Counted from the stretch's first letter, positions 45,583-54,126 are shown. The stretch: DNA of 64,000 bases from Alistipes montrealensis (GCF_018362775.1 NZ_JAGYXY010000003.1:344846-408845); one strand, 5' to 3'. Notes: generated by a model not told the origin, from the letters alone. Program-made: numbers and translations.

Positions 45583-46794
45583 ATGTCCGACCTTTTTACC
45601 CCTTACAAATTAGGCCCTTTCACGCTGCGCAACCGCACGATCCGTTCGGCGGCCTTCGAGTCGATGGGCAAGGATTTCGGCCCTACACAAGAACTCAAAG
45701 ATTACCATGTCGCAGTAGCCCGCGGAGGCATCGGCATGACGACGCTGGCCTACGCCGCGGTGTGCCGCAGCGGGCTTTCGTTCAACAAACAGTTGTGGCT
45801 GCGCCCCGAGATCGTCCCGGGGCTGCACGATATCACCGACGCGATTCACCGCGAAGGAGCTGCGGCGGCCATACAGATCGGCCATTGCGGCAATATGACC
45901 CACCTGACGACCGCCGGGCAGATTCCGATCGGCGCCTCGACGGGATTCAACCTCTACGCCTACACCCCGGTCAGGGGCATGCGGCGCAGCGAGATCGAAC
46001 AGGTCGCCAAAGATTTCGGCACGGCGGTCCGTACGGCCCACGACGCCGGATTCGACTCGGTGGAGGTGCATGCCGGACACGGCTACCTCATTTCGCAGTT
46101 CCTCTCGCCCTACACCAACCGCCGGCGCGACGAGTACGGCGGGTCGCTGGAAAACCGCATGCGGTTCATGCGCATGTGCCTGGGCGAAGCCGTCGAAGCC
46201 GCGCGCGCGTGCGGCATGGCCGTCACGGTGAAACACAACATGTACGACGGATTCCGCGGCGGCATCGAAATCCCCGAGAGCCTCGAAATCGCCAAGGTCA
46301 TCGAGTCGTTCGGCGTGGACGGCATCGTTCTTTCGGGCGGATTCGTCTCGAAAGCCCCGATGGCCGTGATGCGGGGGCTGATTCCGATCTACACGATGAG
46401 TTACTACTCGCCGCTGTGGCTGCGCTACTTCATCCGCTGGTGCGGCCCCTTTATGATCAAACAATTCCCCTTCGAGGAGTGCTACTTCCTCGAAGACGCC
46501 AAGAAGTTCCGGGCCGCGCTCCGGGGACCGCTGATCTACGTCGGAGGCCTCGTGAGCCGCGAGGGCATCGACCGGGCGCTCGACGCCGGATTCGAACTGG
46601 TGCAGATGGCCCGCGCACTGGTCAACGACCCGGCCTTCGTCGAGAAACTCCGCGCGGGCGACGCCTTGACGCGCAGCGCATGCGACCACCGCAACTACTG
46701 CATCGCGCGGATGTATTCGGTGGATATGAAGTGCTGCAAGCATTGCGACGGCCTGCCGCGGAAGATTGCCGAAGAACTCAAACGCCTGCCCTGA
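45583..46794 (+). CDS. Old Yellow Enzyme-family reductase (candidate 3-oxo-delta4-steroid 5-beta-reductase)
   Basis: 403 residues, a single FMN-binding TIM barrel of the OYE family, lacking the FAD/NADH domain that makes BaiCD/BaiH about 640 residues. Features: KLGPFTLRNR start, HAGHGYLISQFLSP (163-176), the NRRRDEYGGSLENRMRF segment of the BaiCD/dienoyl-CoA reductase branch, and phosphate-binding YVGGLVSREG. A C-terminal cysteine cluster (Cys367, 373, 384, 385, 388) may bind a metal or Fe-S cluster. In gut Bacteroidales a homologue next to a 5-alpha-reductase has been assigned 5-beta-reductase activity on 3-oxo-delta4 bile acids (recollection). Overlaps the next gene by one base (TGATG). Confidence 0.8.
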   Translation: MSDLFTPYKLGPFTLRNRTIRSAAFESMGKDFGPTQELKDYHVAVARGGIGMTTLAYAAVCRSGLSFNKQLWLRPEIVPGLHDITDAIHREGAAAAIQIGHCGNMTHLTTAGQIPIGASTGFNLYAYTPVRGMRRSEIEQVAKDFGTAVRTAHDAGFDSVEVHAGHGYLISQFLSPYTNRRRDEYGGSLENRMRFMRMCLGEAVEAARACGMAVTVKHNMYDGFRGGIEIPESLEIAKVIESFGVDGIVLSGGFVSKAPMAVMRGLIPIYTMSYYSPLWLRYFIRWCGPFMIKQFPFEECYFLEDAKKFRAALRGPLIYVGGLVSREGIDRALDAGFELVQMARALVNDPAFVEKLRAGDALTRSACDHRNYCIARMYSVDMKCCKHCDGLPRKIAEELKRLP

Positions 46795-47630
46795 TGAAAC
46801 GCGGAGCAATCACACCGGGAAGCACCTGGGCGCTGGTGACGGGCGCCGGATCGGGCATCGGACGCTGCTACGCCCTGCGGCTGGCCGCGCTGGGCTACAA
46901 CCTCGTACTGGCGGGCAACCGCCGCGAACCGCTGGAGACGGTGAAGGGCGAGATACTCGGCGATCCCACGGCTCCGGGAACCGCCGCCGGGTTCCGGCCC
47001 GACGTGCGGACGATCGAAATCGACCTGGCGCGCACGGAAGCCGCCGCGGAACTCTGGCAGGCCGTACGCCACGAAGGCGCCGCGATAGACGTGCTGATCA
47101 ACAACGCCGGGATGTTCTCGTTCCTCGACATTCTGCAAACCCCTGCCGAGCGTATCGAACGCATCGTGCTGCTGCACGACCTGACGAACACCCAGTTGTG
47201 CCGCCTCGCGGCAGCCGACATGGCGAAGCGCGGCAGCCGGGGCCACATCCTCAACATGTCCTCCTACTCGTTGTGGATGCCCTTCCCGGGACTGGCGCTT
47301 TACAGCGCATCGAAGGCCTACCTGCGGTCGTTCTCGGTGGCCTTCGCAAAGGAGGTGGCGGAACACGGCATCCGCGTCACGGCGGTCTGTCCGGCAGGCG
47401 TGGCGACCGATCTTTACGGGCTGACGCCCCGCTGGCAGCGCATCGGCACACGCCTCGGGGTGCTCATCACGCCCGACTCGTGTGCCCGGAGGGGACTGCG
47501 CGCCCTGTGGCGGGGCCGCCGCTGCATCGTTCCCGACTGGTGGAACCGCGCATGGATTCCCCTCTGCAAGGTGCTGCCGATGTGGATGCTGCAGCCGGTA
47601 AGGAAGTTCACGATGAAATTCCAGAAATAG
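46794..47630 (+). CDS. short-chain dehydrogenase (candidate hydroxysteroid dehydrogenase)
   Basis: 278 residues, classical SDR. Cofactor loop TGAGSGIG (16-23), NNAG (103-106), catalytic Ser157, Tyr170 and Lys174 (YSASK). The C-terminal 70 residues are hydrophobic and tryptophan-rich (VPDWWNRAWIPL, LPMWMLQP), like membrane-associated 17-beta/3-keto-type SDRs. With the two steroid reductases it would interconvert 3-oxo and 3-hydroxy groups, for example as 3-beta-HSDH; regio- and stereo-specificity cannot be read from the sequence. Start codon overlaps the OYE stop. Confidence 0.82.
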   Translation: MKRGAITPGSTWALVTGAGSGIGRCYALRLAALGYNLVLAGNRREPLETVKGEILGDPTAPGTAAGFRPDVRTIEIDLARTEAAAELWQAVRHEGAAIDVLINNAGMFSFLDILQTPAERIERIVLLHDLTNTQLCRLAAADMAKRGSRGHILNMSSYSLWMPFPGLALYSASKAYLRSFSVAFAKEVAEHGIRVTAVCPAGVATDLYGLTPRWQRIGTRLGVLITPDSCARRGLRALWRGRRCIVPDWWNRAWIPLCKVLPMWMLQPVRKFTMKFQK

Positions 47631-47655
47631 GCATATCTAACGAATAGCGAAAAAC

Positions 47656-48246
47656 ATGAAAGATTTGATAAACACACGCTGCGGCTGGGCCGGGACAGAC
47701 GAACTGTACATAAAATACCACGACGAAGAGTGGGGCAAACTCGTTACCGACGACAATGTCCTGTTTGAATTTCTGGTGCTCGAAAGCGCCCAGGCCGGGT
47801 TGTCCTGGATCACGATCCTCCGAAAAAGGGAGGGATACCGGAAAGCATTTCACGGCTTCGACGTGAAGAAAGTGGCGCAAATGACCCCGGAAGACATCGA
47901 GCGACTGATGCAATTTGACGGGATCGTCAAAAACAGGCTGAAAATCAAGAGTACGATCAACAATGCAAAACTGTTCATGGCCATTCAGGAAGAGTTCGGC
48001 AGTTTTTACAAATACACCCTGTCCTTTTTCCCCGACGGGAAACCCATCGTCAACGATTTCAAGACCCTGAGCCAGATTCCCGCCACATCGCCCGAATCGG
48101 ACGCCATGAGCAAAGACATGAAAAAACGGGGCTTCAAGTTCTTCGGATCGACGATCTGCTACGCCCATTTGCAGGCGGCGGGTTTTATCAACGACCATTT
48201 GGAAGGCTGTTTCTGCAAATCCACGGCCTGCGACCAGCATTCGTAA
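47656..48246 (+). CDS. tag: DNA-3-methyladenine glycosylase I
   Basis: 196 residues. Removes 3-methyladenine from alkylated DNA. Structural zinc ligands are all present: Cys9, His22, His181 and Cys185 (H-x3-C). RCGWAG start, HDEEWG, and the substrate pocket residues Glu43 and Trp51 (LSWITIL) match E. coli Tag. Same direction as the steroid operon, 25 bases after it, so read-through is possible. Confidence 0.95.
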   Translation: MKDLINTRCGWAGTDELYIKYHDEEWGKLVTDDNVLFEFLVLESAQAGLSWITILRKREGYRKAFHGFDVKKVAQMTPEDIERLMQFDGIVKNRLKIKSTINNAKLFMAIQEEFGSFYKYTLSFFPDGKPIVNDFKTLSQIPATSPESDAMSKDMKKRGFKFFGSTICYAHLQAAGFINDHLEGCFCKSTACDQHS

Positions 48247-48279
48247 ACCGCTTATTCCGTACGCAAAACAACAATATCT

Positions 48280-48921
48280 ATGGATAAAATCAAAAACGTC
48301 GTCTTCGACCTCGGAGGCGTGCTGGTCGGCATCGACCTCAACCGCTGCATCGCGGCGTTCCGCAAACTCGGCATGGACGCCGTGGCCGAAATCATCAATC
48401 CCTACTACCCTGCCGAGATGATCGGACGGCTGGAACACGGCGACATCACGTTCCACGAAGCCTGCAACCAGATGCGCGCCCTGTCGGGCACGCCGGAGGT
48501 CACCGACGACGAGATCGCCCGGGCCTACGGAGAGTTCCTCACGGAGATTCCCGTCGCAAAACTCCGCCAGATCGACGACCTGCGCCGGCGGGGATTCCGC
48601 ACCTACGTGCTCTCGAACAACAACACCGCGTCAATGGAGTACGTGCGCCGGATGTTCACGGCCGACGGCAAGACGATGGACGACTATTTCGATGCCGTCT
48701 ACCTCTCCTACGAACTGCACGAACTGAAACCCTCGGAGGCGATTTTCCGCAAGATGATCGCCGCGAGCGGCATGATTCCCGAAGAGACCCTTTTCATCGA
48801 CGACGGACAGAAGAACGTCGACGCCGCGCAGGCGCTCGGGTTCTCGGTCTACATGCCCGCCTACGGAGAGGATTTCGGACACATCCTAGAAAACCTCAAC
48901 AGCTATGAAGAGAGCCTATAA
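48280..48921 (+). CDS. HAD-superfamily hydrolase, YihX-like
   Basis: 213 residues. HAD motif I DLGGVL (Asp10), motif II VLSNNN, motif III Lys in ELKPSEAIF, motif IV FIDDGQKN. The cap and the SNNN pattern resemble YihX-type alpha-glucose-1-phosphate phosphatases. The end overlaps the start of the DUF748 gene by 17 bases, so the two are translationally coupled. Confidence 0.87.
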   Translation: MDKIKNVVFDLGGVLVGIDLNRCIAAFRKLGMDAVAEIINPYYPAEMIGRLEHGDITFHEACNQMRALSGTPEVTDDEIARAYGEFLTEIPVAKLRQIDDLRRRGFRTYVLSNNNTASMEYVRRMFTADGKTMDDYFDAVYLSYELHELKPSEAIFRKMIAASGMIPEETLFIDDGQKNVDAAQALGFSVYMPAYGEDFGHILENLNSYEESL

Positions 48922-51352
48922 AATCACCCTGATCGTAGTCGCCGCACTGATCGTACTGGTGCTGGCCGTCGCCGTCGCGGTTTCGCCCGTGACCAAAAAC
49001 TACATCGAAAAGCACGACCGCGAACTGCTGGGCCGCTCGATACGCATGGAGCGCCTGCGGATCAACATTTTCACGGGCCGCCTGCGTGTCGAAGGCCTGC
49101 GGATCGGCGGCACGAACGATTCGACGGTCTTCTTCGCGCTCGACAGTTTCGACATGCGCATGCGCATCCTGCCGCTGCTCTCGAACCGCGTCATGGTGAA
49201 GCACCTCCACTTCACGGCCCCCGACATAAAAGTCTACCAGCAGGGCAGCGCATTCAGCTTCGACGATATTCTCCGGCGTTTCGCGTCGGCGGACACCGTC
49301 GCCGCGGCCGAAGAGCCGTCGAAACCGTGGGAAATCGGGCTTTACGACATCCGCATCCGCAAGGGGCGCATTTTCTACAAAGACCTCGAACTCGACGCCA
49401 TATGGGGGCTCAACGACATCGACCTGCAAATTCCGGGCGTCTACTTCGGCGGCGAAAAGACCGACGTAGGGGCCGTGCTCAACTTTGCGGAAGGCGGTTC
49501 GCTGGCGACGAGCGTAGCCTACGACATCGCTTCGTCGGAATTCGACATCGGGCTGAAACTCAAAGACCTGACCCTTACGGGAATGCTGCCCTACTTCCGC
49601 CAGTCGCTCGACATCGGAAGCGTCGCGGGACGCCTCTCGGCCGACATCCGCCTCCGCGGCGACACGGAGCACCTGCTTTCGCTGCGCACCGAAGGAACAG
49701 CTTCGCTGGCGGGATTTTCGCTGACGGACATGCAGCAACGCCCCGTGGCCGGGGTCGACACGCTGGGCATGCAGTTGGCCGAAGGCGACCTCGGAAAGAT
49801 GCGCTTCCGCTTCGACCGTCTCTACGTCGGGGGATTTTCGCTCCTGGCGGAACTCACGCCCCAGGGCGACAACCTCTCGGCGCTGATGAAGCCTTCGCCC
49901 GAAACCCCTGCCGCATCGGCCGAACCGGTCCCGGAGGCCGCAGCATCCGAAGGAGGCCCTACGCTCCAGATCGCCGACCTCGAAATCGCCGGGGGACGGG
50001 TGACGCTGCGCGACCTGACGATGAACCGTCCGTTCGAATACGCCATGACCGATATCCGCATGCGAAGCCGCAACTTCGATCCCTCGGCACGCAACAACCT
50101 CCAGATCGAGGCACGGATGCAGCGCACCGGACAGGCGAAACTCCGCTGGGAAGGGACGCTCGACAACCTGAACAACCAGAACATCACACTCTGGCTTTCG
50201 AACCTCGACCTGCGCGACTTCTCGCCCTATTGCGAGCATTTCACGGCCTATCCGCTAACACGCGGCAACCTCACGTTCCGCAGCCAGAACGTCATCCGCA
50301 ACCGTTACCTCGACGGCACGAACCACCTCGACGTGTTCGAACCGCGCGTGGACAAGAAACGCAAGGACCTGAAACCCGAAATGAACATTCCGCTCAAATT
50401 GGGGCTTTACGTGCTCAAAGACAAGAAAGGCCACGTCAAAATGGACCTTCCGGTGGGCGGAAACCTCGATTCGCCGGAGTTCTCCTACCGCAAAATCGTG
50501 CTCAAAGCCATCGGCAATGTGCTGCTCAAAGTCGTAACGGCGCCCTTCTCGTTCCTTTCGGGCAGCCGCGACAATCTCGAATACATCCCCGTCGATCCGG
50601 CGCAATATGCCTTCACCTCGGAGCAATACGCCTCGTTCGACCAGATTGCCCAGATGCTCAAGGACAAGCCCGAAATCCAGATCGCACTGACCCAGCGCAT
50701 CAACCTCACCCGGGCCCTGCCCGCACAGGCTGCCAACGCCCTGCGGCTGGCCTACCACAACAGCCTCGCGGCGGCAGACTCGACCGGACAGCGCCCGCAG
50801 CTCTCGATGCTCGAATACGAAAAACTCCAGCAGATCGACATCCGCACCCCGGCAGTCGCGGCCTTTGCCGATTCGCTGCTCTCGGTGCAGGGACGTTCGC
50901 CGCAAGGCATGTCGCCGGATACCAAAGCCCTCGCGCTCTACCGCGAACAGGCCCTCGGACTGCTCCGGCGGATGATGGCCGCACGCGACAAAGCGTTGGC
51001 GGAGTATATGTTCACGACGCATGGAGTTCAGCCGCCGTCGTTCCGCCTGCAACCGCTGGATTCGCTCGCGCTGGCGGCCTACACGGGCCGCGACCGCTAC
51101 ACGATCGCCCTGGGCGTCGACGGCGAAACCATCGAGATCGGAGAAGAACAACCCGCGGAACCCGATGCCGCCGGGACTACCGCAGAATCCGGAGCCGGCA
51201 CGACGGCGAATCCGCCCGCAATTCCGGCGGACAGTTTGCCGGCAACGACTCCGGCCGCACCCGTTCCGGCGACGAGCGTATCAACGGAAGCGACAGCGGG
51301 CAACGCTTCGGCGGAGGCTCCCGCAGGCGATGCCCCGGCGGTATCGTCATAA
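48905..51352 (+). CDS. DUF748 / AsmA-like envelope protein
   Basis: 815 residues. Signal anchor at 8-27, then a DUF748/AsmA-type repeated beta region: chorein-like groove proteins (IRMERLRINIFTGRLRVEGLRIGG, DIRIRKGRIFYKDLEL, LSGSRDNLEYIPVDP near 560). The C-terminal 70 residues are a low-complexity Ala/Pro/Thr/Ser tail. The family sits in the periplasm and is linked to phospholipid transport and outer-membrane homeostasis. The anchor and the region around residues 555-560 (PFSFLSG) are the classic DUF748 positions. Confidence 0.85.
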   Translation: MKRAYKITLIVVAALIVLVLAVAVAVSPVTKNYIEKHDRELLGRSIRMERLRINIFTGRLRVEGLRIGGTNDSTVFFALDSFDMRMRILPLLSNRVMVKHLHFTAPDIKVYQQGSAFSFDDILRRFASADTVAAAEEPSKPWEIGLYDIRIRKGRIFYKDLELDAIWGLNDIDLQIPGVYFGGEKTDVGAVLNFAEGGSLATSVAYDIASSEFDIGLKLKDLTLTGMLPYFRQSLDIGSVAGRLSADIRLRGDTEHLLSLRTEGTASLAGFSLTDMQQRPVAGVDTLGMQLAEGDLGKMRFRFDRLYVGGFSLLAELTPQGDNLSALMKPSPETPAASAEPVPEAAASEGGPTLQIADLEIAGGRVTLRDLTMNRPFEYAMTDIRMRSRNFDPSARNNLQIEARMQRTGQAKLRWEGTLDNLNNQNITLWLSNLDLRDFSPYCEHFTAYPLTRGNLTFRSQNVIRNRYLDGTNHLDVFEPRVDKKRKDLKPEMNIPLKLGLYVLKDKKGHVKMDLPVGGNLDSPEFSYRKIVLKAIGNVLLKVVTAPFSFLSGSRDNLEYIPVDPAQYAFTSEQYASFDQIAQMLKDKPEIQIALTQRINLTRALPAQAANALRLAYHNSLAAADSTGQRPQLSMLEYEKLQQIDIRTPAVAAFADSLLSVQGRSPQGMSPDTKALALYREQALGLLRRMMAARDKALAEYMFTTHGVQPPSFRLQPLDSLALAAYTGRDRYTIALGVDGETIEIGEEQPAEPDAAGTTAESGAGTTANPPAIPADSLPATTPAAPVPATSVSTEATAGNASAEAPAGDAPAVSS

Positions 51353-51458
51353 CAATTTTCGGGCGAATGCTCCGGTCCCGGAACCGGGGACCGGAGTCGC
51401 CTTCAAAACAGCGCCGGAAACGTCTCCAATCCATTAGCCGCGCTTTTCCCGGCAAAAG

Positions 51459-51490
51459 TTTGCCGGAACGGAAAAAAGCGGTTATCTTTG
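51459..51490 (+). promoter_or_regulatory. promoter of tRNA-Pro(UGG)
   Basis: TTTG (51459-51462), 20 bases, TATCTTTG (51483-51490): exact consensus. Confidence 0.85.
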
Positions 51491-51577
51491 CACCCCGGAA
51501 TCGCAAGGTTCCCCCGACCGAAAAAGTCCGGGGATGATCCCGAAAGGATCATTCGCAGGCCTCGAGGCCGGGAACGA

Positions 51578-51652
51578 CGGGGTGTAGCGCAGTCCGGTTA
51601 GCGCACCTGCTTTGGGAGCAGGGGGTCGTGGGTTCGAATCCCGCTACCCCGA
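51578..51652 (+). tRNA. tRNA-Pro (anticodon UGG)
   Basis: Cloverleaf complete: acceptor CGGGGTG / TACCCCG, D arm GCGCAG..GCGC, anticodon stem CCTGC/GCAGG with loop TTTGGGA (UGG), T arm with GGTTCGAATCC, discriminator A. CCA not encoded. Own promoter upstream and terminator downstream. Confidence 0.96.
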
Positions 51653-51661
51653 CGAAAATCG

Positions 51662-51693
51662 AAAAATCCTTAGCCAATCGGCTAAGGATTTTT
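51662..51693 (+). terminator. terminator of tRNA-Pro(UGG)
   Basis: 14-bp stem AAAAATCCTTAGCC with AATC loop and T run. Confidence 0.92.
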
Positions 51694-51878
51694 TTTACAG
51701 ACACACGGAAAGCCGCAATACATTGCAAGACTGGTTGAAAAACGACAGCAATCAAAGAAAAGTTTTCCGGCGGCACAGCCGAATTGCCCGCAAAGGGTTA
51801 ATTTTTCCGGATTTTATTTTGACTTTTCGGATTTTCGGCTTATCTTTGTGCGCTCTTAAAACGATAAGGGTACTTGTT
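51694..51878 (+). other. spacer between the two tRNA-Pro genes
   Basis: 185 bases, AT-rich, ends with the second tRNA promoter. No gene seen. Confidence 0.6.
51818..51848 (+). promoter_or_regulatory. promoter of tRNA-Pro(CGG)
   Basis: TTTG (51818-51821), 19 bases, TATCTTTG (51841-51848): exact consensus. Confidence 0.85.
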
Positions 51879-51953
51879 CGGGGTGTAGCGCAGTCCGGTT
51901 AGCGCGCCAGCTTCGGGAGTTGGAGGTCGCTGGTTCGAATCCAGTCTCCCCGA
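51879..51953 (+). tRNA. tRNA-Pro (anticodon CGG)
   Basis: Anticodon stem CCAGC/GTTGG with loop TTCGGGA (CGG), T arm GGTTCGAATCC, discriminator A, no encoded CCA. The first 30 bases equal those of the UGG copy. Acceptor CGGGGTG / CTCCCCG leaves U6 opposite U67 (mismatch). Confidence 0.95.
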
Positions 51954-51960
51954 CAAAAGA

Positions 51961-51988
51961 AAAACCTTTGCTCAGGCAAAGGTTTTTT
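51961..51988 (+). terminator. terminator of tRNA-Pro(CGG)
   Basis: AAAACCTTTGC / GCAAAGGTTTT with TCAG loop and T run. Confidence 0.92.
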
Positions 51989-52063
51989 GTTTTTATACAT
52001 AGCCGAGCCTGTATATACCGGCAATCTCACGAACATTTACACACGGCAAACGGATTTTTTCCG

Positions 52064-52071
52064 TATATTTG
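52064..52071 (+). promoter_or_regulatory. possible -7 element of the small ABC operon
   Basis: TATATTTG, exact, only five bases before the start codon at 52076, which would give a near-leaderless transcript. No -33 match. Confidence 0.4.
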
Positions 52072-52075
52072 GACA

Positions 52076-52396
52076 ATGACCCGCAAACCGACACTCATAC
52101 TCCGCTTCTACCGCTCGACGATGTTCTTCTTCTGCGCGGCGGTGAGCATAGCGTTGGCATGGGTCGCCAAGCGACACGGGGCACAGATCGTTCCGGCGCT
52201 GCTGCTGGGAAAAATCCTGATCTATCCGCTTTACCTCTATGTGTGGATCGTGCCGCGCTATTCGAACGAATTCCATTACTACCTCAACCTGGGCATCCGC
52301 CGCCGTATCCTGTTGGGCGTAAGCTGTGCGGTGGATTTCCTGCTGTGTTACCTGTTGTTGAAATGTTCCGTCGCCCTGCTGTATGCCGCCCACTGA
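52076..52396 (+). CDS. small membrane protein paired with an ABC ATPase
   Basis: 106 residues from ATG 52076; longer frame upstream runs through the tRNA and is not credible. Basic N-terminus, then about three hydrophobic helices (14-31, 39-58, 80-103), ending LLKCSVALLYAAH. No known domain. The downstream ABC ATPase starts inside its last 14 bases, so the two are coupled; it may be a minimal membrane anchor or partner. Unknown function. Confidence 0.6.
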   Translation: MTRKPTLILRFYRSTMFFFCAAVSIALAWVAKRHGAQIVPALLLGKILIYPLYLYVWIVPRYSNEFHYYLNLGIRRRILLGVSCAVDFLLCYLLLKCSVALLYAAH

Positions 52397-53048
52397 AAAA
52401 CATATCCTCGAAATCGACTCCGTAGAGTTGGCATTCGGCGAACGGAAGATTCTTTCGGGAGTTTACCTGCTCGTCGAAACAGGCGGCGTGACGGCTGTGC
52501 TCGGGCGCAACGGATGCGGAAAAAGCTGCCTGATGAAGATTCTTTCGGGGGCACTGAAAGCGGGATTTTGCTCGATGCGCATCGACGGAAAATGGCACAG
52601 GCGGTTTACCGAAAAGGAGGTTCGCTACCTTCCGCAACATCCGTTCATTCCCGGATGGCTGCGGCTGGAACGCGTGCTCGGCGATTTCGGACTGCAAAGG
52701 GAAGAACTGGAACGGTGGTTTCCGGAGTTTATTCCCCTGCGCGGAACCCGCATCAGGGAGTTATCGGGCGGGGAACAGCGGATTCTGGAATGTTTCATCA
52801 TCCTGCGCAGCCCGGCCCGGTTCGTCCTGCTCGACGAGCCGTTCTCGCAGATTGCACCCCTGCACGTTGCAACGCTCCAAACACTCATTCGGCAGGAAAA
52901 GGCGACGAAAGGGATTTTGCTCACCGACCACATGTACCGCCACGTAACCGGGATTGCCGACCGGATGTACGTGATGGCCGACGGGCAGGCCTATCCGTGC
53001 GAAAACGACGAAGACCTGATACGCCGGGGCTACCTGAACCACCTCTGA
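52383..53048 (+). CDS. ABC transporter ATP-binding protein
   Basis: 221 residues, stand-alone ATPase. Walker A GRNGCGKS (about 41-48), signature LSGGEQRILE, Walker B FVLLDEPF, H-loop LLTDH. Close to LPS- or lipoprotein-export type and Gld-like ATPases in general form. No usual permease of six or more helices is present; the only linked membrane protein is the 106-residue one. Convergent with the radical SAM gene, four bases between stops. Confidence 0.85.
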   Translation: MPPTEKHILEIDSVELAFGERKILSGVYLLVETGGVTAVLGRNGCGKSCLMKILSGALKAGFCSMRIDGKWHRRFTEKEVRYLPQHPFIPGWLRLERVLGDFGLQREELERWFPEFIPLRGTRIRELSGGEQRILECFIILRSPARFVLLDEPFSQIAPLHVATLQTLIRQEKATKGILLTDHMYRHVTGIADRMYVMADGQAYPCENDEDLIRRGYLNHL

Positions 53049-53052
53049 GCGG

Positions 53053-54126
53053 TCAGAGCCGGTGGTAATGGCAGTAGAGCAATTCGCCGTCGTCGCCGCG
53101 CAGGTGCATGCCGCCGCCCTGGCAGTAGCGGAACATGCCGCAATCGGCGCATTCACCCTTGCGGGCCCATTCTCGGTCGCGGAAGGGTTCGAAACGATGC
53201 TGCCACACGTCCCAGAATTTATCCCGGTAGATATTGCCCTGGTGGTAGTTGGCACGGATCGAGGTACAGCCCGAAATGGCTCCGTCGACGCGGATCGAGG
53301 CCACCGAGACGCCTGCGGCGCATTGGTAGAACTGGTCGCGGACCTCGGCCTCATAACCGCCCAGGAAACCCTCGCAGGCATAGCTGGCGTCGATGAGGCC
53401 CTCCTGACGGGTTCGGCGGATAAACTCCAGCAGTTCCCGGAACTGGGCGTCGGTCATTCGCAGCGAAAGATCGTTCCGGGCCCGCCCCATCGGGAAGATC
53501 GAGAAAAGCCGCCAGTGGCGCACTCCCTCCGAAATAAGCATATCACGGAAAGCCTCCAGTTGCGGGATCATCGCCCCGGTCACACAGGTCACCACGTCGC
53601 AGGAGAGCGACGGTTCGCGGACGACGAGCCGCACGGCATCCAGCGCCCGGTCGTAACTGCGGGGATTGCAGCGGATGTAGTTATGTTCGCGTTCGAAACC
53701 GTCGAGGCTTACCGATACGGATTTCAGGCCTGCATCCAGCAGACGCCCGAACCGCTCCGGGGTCAGGGCCAGGCCGTTGGTCACCATGCCCCAAGGATAG
53801 CCGCGGCGCGTGACCTCGGCGCCGGCCTCTTCGAGGTCCCCGCGAACCAGCACTTCGCCGCCCGAGAAGATAATCAGCACATCGGCGGGATCGACGTGAG
53901 GCGTAACCTCCTCGTCGAGCACCTTCAGGAAGTCGGCCAGCGGCATGTCCGCAACGCCGGGGTCCACGCGGCAGTCGCTGCCGCAATGGCGGCACGAAAG
54001 GTTGCAGCGCAGCGTACACTCCCAAAAGAGCGTATCGAGACGGTGCTCACGCACCTTCGAAGCATAAAGATCGGAAAAAATATTGAGGGCAAGTCGCTTG
54101 CGAAGCCCCAGCCGGCGGGACGGCAT
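53053..54126 (-). CDS. radical SAM/SPASM enzyme of an rSAM/lipoprotein pair
   Basis: 357 residues. Radical SAM cluster Cys41-x3-Cys45-x2-Cys48 (CNLSCRHC), SAM-contact IIFSGGEVL, and a C-terminal SPASM-like set of cysteines (CAAGVSV, GCTSI, CADCGMFRYC, CHYH) for extra Fe-S clusters. Enzymes with SPASM domains usually modify peptides or proteins. The gene directly follows (three bases) a short lipoprotein gene on the same strand; Bacteroidetes have a recognised two-gene rSAM/lipoprotein system (TIGR04133/TIGR04134 as I recall), which fits the pattern. Substrate and modification are unknown. Confidence 0.8.
   Translation of the reverse strand: MPSRRLGLRKRLALNIFSDLYASKVREHRLDTLFWECTLRCNLSCRHCGSDCRVDPGVADMPLADFLKVLDEEVTPHVDPADVLIIFSGGEVLVRGDLEEAGAEVTRRGYPWGMVTNGLALTPERFGRLLDAGLKSVSVSLDGFEREHNYIRCNPRSYDRALDAVRLVVREPSLSCDVVTCVTGAMIPQLEAFRDMLISEGVRHWRLFSIFPMGRARNDLSLRMTDAQFRELLEFIRRTRQEGLIDASYACEGFLGGYEAEVRDQFYQCAAGVSVASIRVDGAISGCTSIRANYHQGNIYRDKFWDVWQHRFEPFRDREWARKGECADCGMFRYCQGGGMHLRGDDGELLYCHYHRL

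Noticed and set aside
45408..46793. N-terminal extension of the SDR frame by 462 codons
   Set aside because: It overlaps the OYE gene out of frame and is Arg/Pro-rich; the SDR cofactor motif starts right after ATG 46794.
49327..51537. 736-codon open frame in the +1 frame of the DUF748 gene
   Set aside because: Arg/Pro/His-rich frame-shifted copy of a GC-rich gene; the DUF748 frame has the signal anchor and family segments.
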